Positions 61,753-64,000 of a stretch of 64,000 nt of DNA are shown here, in pieces. The stretch covers positions 640,284 through 704,283 of the forward strand of contig JAQTYU010000001.1 in NCBI GenBank assembly GCA_028688145.1, in the 5' to 3' direction. A program made the translations under genes and the position numbers. Within the stretch, counting starts at the first letter, position 1; each line of letters opens with the position of its first letter. Source of the DNA: Thiotrichaceae bacterium (GTDB taxonomy: Bacteria; Pseudomonadota; Gammaproteobacteria; Beggiatoales; Beggiatoaceae). The notes beneath the pieces were generated by a model that made no database searches, was not told where the DNA came from, and saw only the letters and a program-made list of their open reading frames with translations.

Positions 61753-62274
61753 TTATTTCTTAGCATCACACCAACCTTGTTTGGTTGCGCCGTGGTATTC
61801 AATTCCTAACTTTGCTTTCAATAACAGCGCGGCAAGGTTTTCGCCATCAACAAACACGTCTGCCAAAATGCGGAAATATTTATCGCGTTTCATGTTGCGC
61901 AGTTCGATTTTCTTGGCACTGCGTAATTTCTCGACGGTGAATTGTTTGGCAGCTTGGGCGGCTTTCTTTTCTTGTTCACATTTGCCGCGCATTTCGGGGG
62001 TGTCAATGCCGTTCACACGAACCCCAATGCGTTCGCCCACAATCGGGGGATAATTTTTGATGTTGACGCGGAAAGTGTCGCCGTCATAAATCGAGGTGAC
62101 TTCAGCAACTTCAACTGTGCCGAAAGATTTGTCACTGCCCGCCATAATCGTTTCTGTGATTTCGGCGGTGTTTTCGACCACGGTGGTGGTATCGGCTTCG
62201 GCTTTTTTAGCGGTGGCAGCAAAGGCATTGCTTGCTAAGAACAAACCTAAAAAAAGATACGTGATTTTCTTCAT
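61753..62274 (-). CDS. Secreted thermonuclease-family (SNase-like) protein
   Basis: 173 residues from ATG 62274, giving a clear signal peptide (1-19, ending AFA); a longer frame upstream lacks this. The SNase fold is seen: YDGDTFRVNIKNYPP, VRVNGIDTPEMRGKC (with the catalytic Glu), RDKYFRILADVFVDG (with Arg) and AALLLKAKLGIEYHG. It should cut DNA or RNA in the periplasm or outside; nutrient scavenging is plausible. Cysteines at MRGKC and GWCDAKK may bridge. Confidence 0.88.
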   Translation of the reverse strand: MKKITYLFLGLFLASNAFAATAKKAEADTTTVVENTAEITETIMAGSDKSFGTVEVAEVTSIYDGDTFRVNIKNYPPIVGERIGVRVNGIDTPEMRGKCEQEKKAAQAAKQFTVEKLRSAKKIELRNMKRDKYFRILADVFVDGENLAALLLKAKLGIEYHGATKQGWCDAKK

Positions 62275-62512
62275 GTGAACATCCTTGAAATGAGAGTGAG
62301 GTAATTCACGGATTTTATGCAAGACATGATCCGTATCTTCGAGCATATCTGTGCTTGCTGAAAATAGCCATAGGTCTCAAGCGAGCGTGAGTAAGGAATT
62401 GATTATGTATGAGCGGAGTCTGTTGTAGCGGGGAAATGACAGGCGTTTTAGGAAGGCGTATCTGGCAGAATGAGTAAAGGATAAGCTATTGATTAAGCAA
62501 GTTGAGTCTGTT

Positions 62513-63091
62513 TCATACCATTGACTGGCTGTCTTGTAATATCAATGTTTTGAGTTTTTTAGCAGGTATACCTGCACAGAGGCTGTGTTTAGGTAAATCG
62601 TGTAATACCACGCTTCCTGCGCCGACCACGGTTTTTTCATGAATATGGACACCCGCCAAAATGGTCACACGGCTACCAATCCAGCAATATTCATCGATGC
62701 AAACTTTGGCAATTTTAGGCGGAAAAATTTCGCACAATGGGGAATGATGAAAACTGCCTGCATCGCTGTGGGTTAATAATGTAACATTGGGAGAAAGGGT
62801 CACACCACGTCCCAGATAAATTTCGCCTTCTAAATCAAGATAACATCCCATTCCAATGTGCACGTCATCTGCCACAGTTAAGTTTTTAAAGCCTTGGCTC
62901 AAGTTAAAAAATCTAACTTCATAAATACGCACATTATTGCCAATAGTTGCCCCAAATAATCGTAATAATTTGGCACGTAACTGTGGATGAATCACCCCAC
63001 GCAAGCCTAATTCTAACAACATAAATCCCGCTTTTTTAAGACTGACCCAAGGTTTAAACATATACCCTTTAGAGGCTTGATAGTGAATCAT
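62513..63091 (-). CDS. Hexapeptide-repeat acyltransferase (left-handed beta-helix)
   Basis: 192 residues. After an N-terminal helical part, repeated hexapeptide turns (about 70-175; NLTVADDVHIGMGCYLDLEG, GRGVTLSPNVTLLTHSD and VTILAGVHIHEKTVVGAGSV) form a left-handed beta-helix, with the catalytic-like His in LTHSD. Typical of the maltose/galactoside O-acetyltransferase family. It probably acetylates a sugar or glycan; the acceptor is unknown. No other glycan genes are adjacent. Confidence 0.88.
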   Translation of the reverse strand: MIHYQASKGYMFKPWVSLKKAGFMLLELGLRGVIHPQLRAKLLRLFGATIGNNVRIYEVRFFNLSQGFKNLTVADDVHIGMGCYLDLEGEIYLGRGVTLSPNVTLLTHSDAGSFHHSPLCEIFPPKIAKVCIDEYCWIGSRVTILAGVHIHEKTVVGAGSVVLHDLPKHSLCAGIPAKKLKTLILQDSQSMV

Positions 63092-63411
63092 TTAACAAAT
63101 ATACAATGCCAAATTTAACCTTCAGCGCATCCCCTTCACTGTTTGGATTTATCCGTCGGAATACCCCAGAAAATCATGCCACTTGCTATAATTAAGGTAA
63201 GCATGGGAATCATTTTAACGCATACTTAATTTAAACTATCATCGCAAGCAATTCGAGAGAAATTTAATGCACTGCTGAGTGTAACTTGATGAAATAAAAT
63301 AGCTTTATAAAAGATCAGCCAATTTAAGCATCAGGATGGGGCGTGTTATAATGCCGCACCCTCGTGCTGGCAATGTCTGCATCACAATAAATTACGATGG
63401 CTGGGCTGAAC
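63092..63411. other. 320-bp gene-free region
   Basis: No gene, repeat or RNA recognised. A TATAAT at 63347..63352 lacks a matching -35 at the right distance, so I do not call a promoter. Confidence 0.4.
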
Positions 63412-63594
63412 TTAAGTTTTAGGAGGCTCGCTCGGGGTGGCTTTCGGTGCAATTTCATCATGATCCATTAATACCTCATGCGCTGGACCTTCCATATCAT
63501 CAAATTGCCCAGATTTAATCGCCCAAAAAAATGCCCATACGATAAAGCCAACCAAGACCAGCGAGAGCGGGATTAATAAATACAAAATATCCAT
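63412..63594 (-). CDS. ccoS: cbb3-type cytochrome oxidase assembly protein CcoS
   Basis: 60 residues with one N-terminal membrane helix (LLIPLSLVLVGFIVWAFFWA), then the CcoS signature SGQFDDMEGPAHEVLMD. It is needed for cofactor insertion in the cbb3 oxidase, so the cell respires oxygen at low concentration. Usually it follows ccoI in ccoGHIS; here ccoI is not upstream and the divergent neighbour is a GspE/PilB-type gene. Confidence 0.92.
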   Translation of the reverse strand: MDILYLLIPLSLVLVGFIVWAFFWAIKSGQFDDMEGPAHEVLMDHDEIAPKATPSEPPKT

Positions 63595-63660
63595 AAGAAA
63601 TTTTTCCCAAAAAGCGCGGATGCGCCTTTAACTATTTTAACAAAAGGTAATTTGAACGGT

Positions 63661-63678
63661 AATGCTGTTGACAGCATT
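63661..63678. promoter_or_regulatory. Perfect 8-bp hairpin overlapping a TTGACA box
   Basis: AATGCTGT and ACAGCATT form a perfect stem with a two-base loop. The stem includes TTGACA (63668..63673); TATAAA follows after an 18-base spacer (63692..63697). This would be a good sigma-70 promoter, with transcription starting close to or after the ATG at 63700. Purely sequence-based. Confidence 0.4.
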
Positions 63679-63699
63679 CATTCCGTGAAAATATAAATT

Positions 63700-64000
63700 A
63701 TGACGGCAAGCACCTTGGCACTTTCCCCTGTCACACCCGAGCCATTTTTAATGGCGCGTTTGGGTGAGTTATTAGTACAGGCAAATTTCGTTAATTCCCA
63801 AGATATTCAACGCGCCCTAGATTTTCAGCAACGCTTTGGCGGTAAACTGGGGGCAGTATTAATTCGGATGGGCGCAGTCTCAGAAGATAGTCTGCTCAGC
63901 ACGCTTTCGCAACAACTGGGTTTGCCCGTCATTGACAATGCCAATATTCCCACCGATGCCGCCCCCTTAATGCAATTAATTGAACTTTCAGGTATCGAAA
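63700..64000 (+). CDS. GspE/PilB-type secretion ATPase, N-terminus (cut by the window edge)
   Basis: Reading frame open to the right edge, 100 residues visible, not closed. The MshEN-type N-terminal domain of type II secretion or type IV pilus ATPases is recognisable: LGELLVQANFVNSQDIQRAL and LGAVLIRMGAVSEDSLLSTL followed by SQQLGLPVID. The start is taken as ATG 63700; ATG 63751 (MARLGELL) is also possible. The catalytic part lies outside the window. Confidence 0.75.
   Translation, partial: MTASTLALSPVTPEPFLMARLGELLVQANFVNSQDIQRALDFQQRFGGKLGAVLIRMGAVSEDSLLSTLSQQLGLPVIDNANIPTDAAPLMQLIELSGIE

Noticed and set aside
63340-63411. A small RNA or tRNA gene after TATAAT at 63347
   Set aside because: No cloverleaf, SRP RNA, tmRNA or 6S features were found, and there is no -35 box at a suitable distance.
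1-64000. rRNA operon, tRNA genes or a plasmid/phage origin
   Set aside because: None recognised on either strand; gene content is chromosomal.

Overview
The window is a stretch of ordinary bacterial chromosome (Gram-negative, low to mid GC) carrying about 50 genes. Several things point to a sulfur-oxidising gammaproteobacterium, most likely of the Thiotrichales / Beggiatoa-like group: a SoxB thiosulfohydrolase, a cbb3-oxidase assembly protein (CcoS), Pal-CpoB-QueC, a DamX-like SPOR protein, a Pat/YfiQ-type acetyltransferase, and a dense population of short palindromic intergenic repeats. The taxonomic placement is inference from gene content. I see no rRNA, tRNA or CRISPR array and no complete insertion sequence.

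Layout. 1-7.6 kb: HD-domain fragment, penicillin-binding protein 1C, a DUF4124 periplasmic protein, a SUMF1-type protein, a crotonase-fold protein lacking both usual catalytic glutamates, a DUF1624 membrane protein, infA and a low-molecular-weight phosphatase. 7.8-13.6 kb: an overlapping hybrid histidine kinase - HPt gene pair followed at once by a di-haem cytochrome c peroxidase. 13.9-24.8 kb: a paired M16 protease operon, a repeat island, sirtuin and Tam genes flanked by perfect 36-bp inverted repeats, a large lipoprotein subtilase, uppP-vanZ-tsaE and a glycosyltransferase. 24.8-25.4 kb: IS remnant.

25.4-37.1 kb is the most unusual part. A tightly overlapping five-gene operon (RDD - SpoIIM/DUF95 - DUF4129 - DUF4350 - MoxR ATPase) is bracketed by five paralogous ModA-like periplasmic binding proteins, two on one side and three on the other. 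Each of the five has its own 3' hairpin, none has a ModB/ModC partner in the window, and several ligand-binding positions known from molybdate-binding ModA are changed. The DUF58 gene that normally accompanies moxR is not here.

37.2-55.2 kb: M17 aminopeptidase, DamX-like ATPase, a nested repeat element, EamA transporter, CysC, Mfd, an M15 peptidase, a secreted unknown protein, then a probable operon soxB - argC - DUF6776 - bactofilin - OmpA, then pal - cpoB - queC and a HIT protein on the other strand. 55.2-57.0 kb is a graveyard: a decayed DUF2726 gene, two IS5-type transposase fragments and a 117-bp MITE whose better preserved copy lies at 5.7 kb. 57.0-64.0 kb: purH, the Pat-like enzyme, a secreted thermonuclease, a hexapeptide acyltransferase, ccoS, and the start of a GspE/PilB-type ATPase gene running off the right edge.

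The intergenic DNA is full of repeats: at least five dispersed palindromic families recur in both orientations, mostly just after stop codons, and two of them form nested or transposon-like structures.
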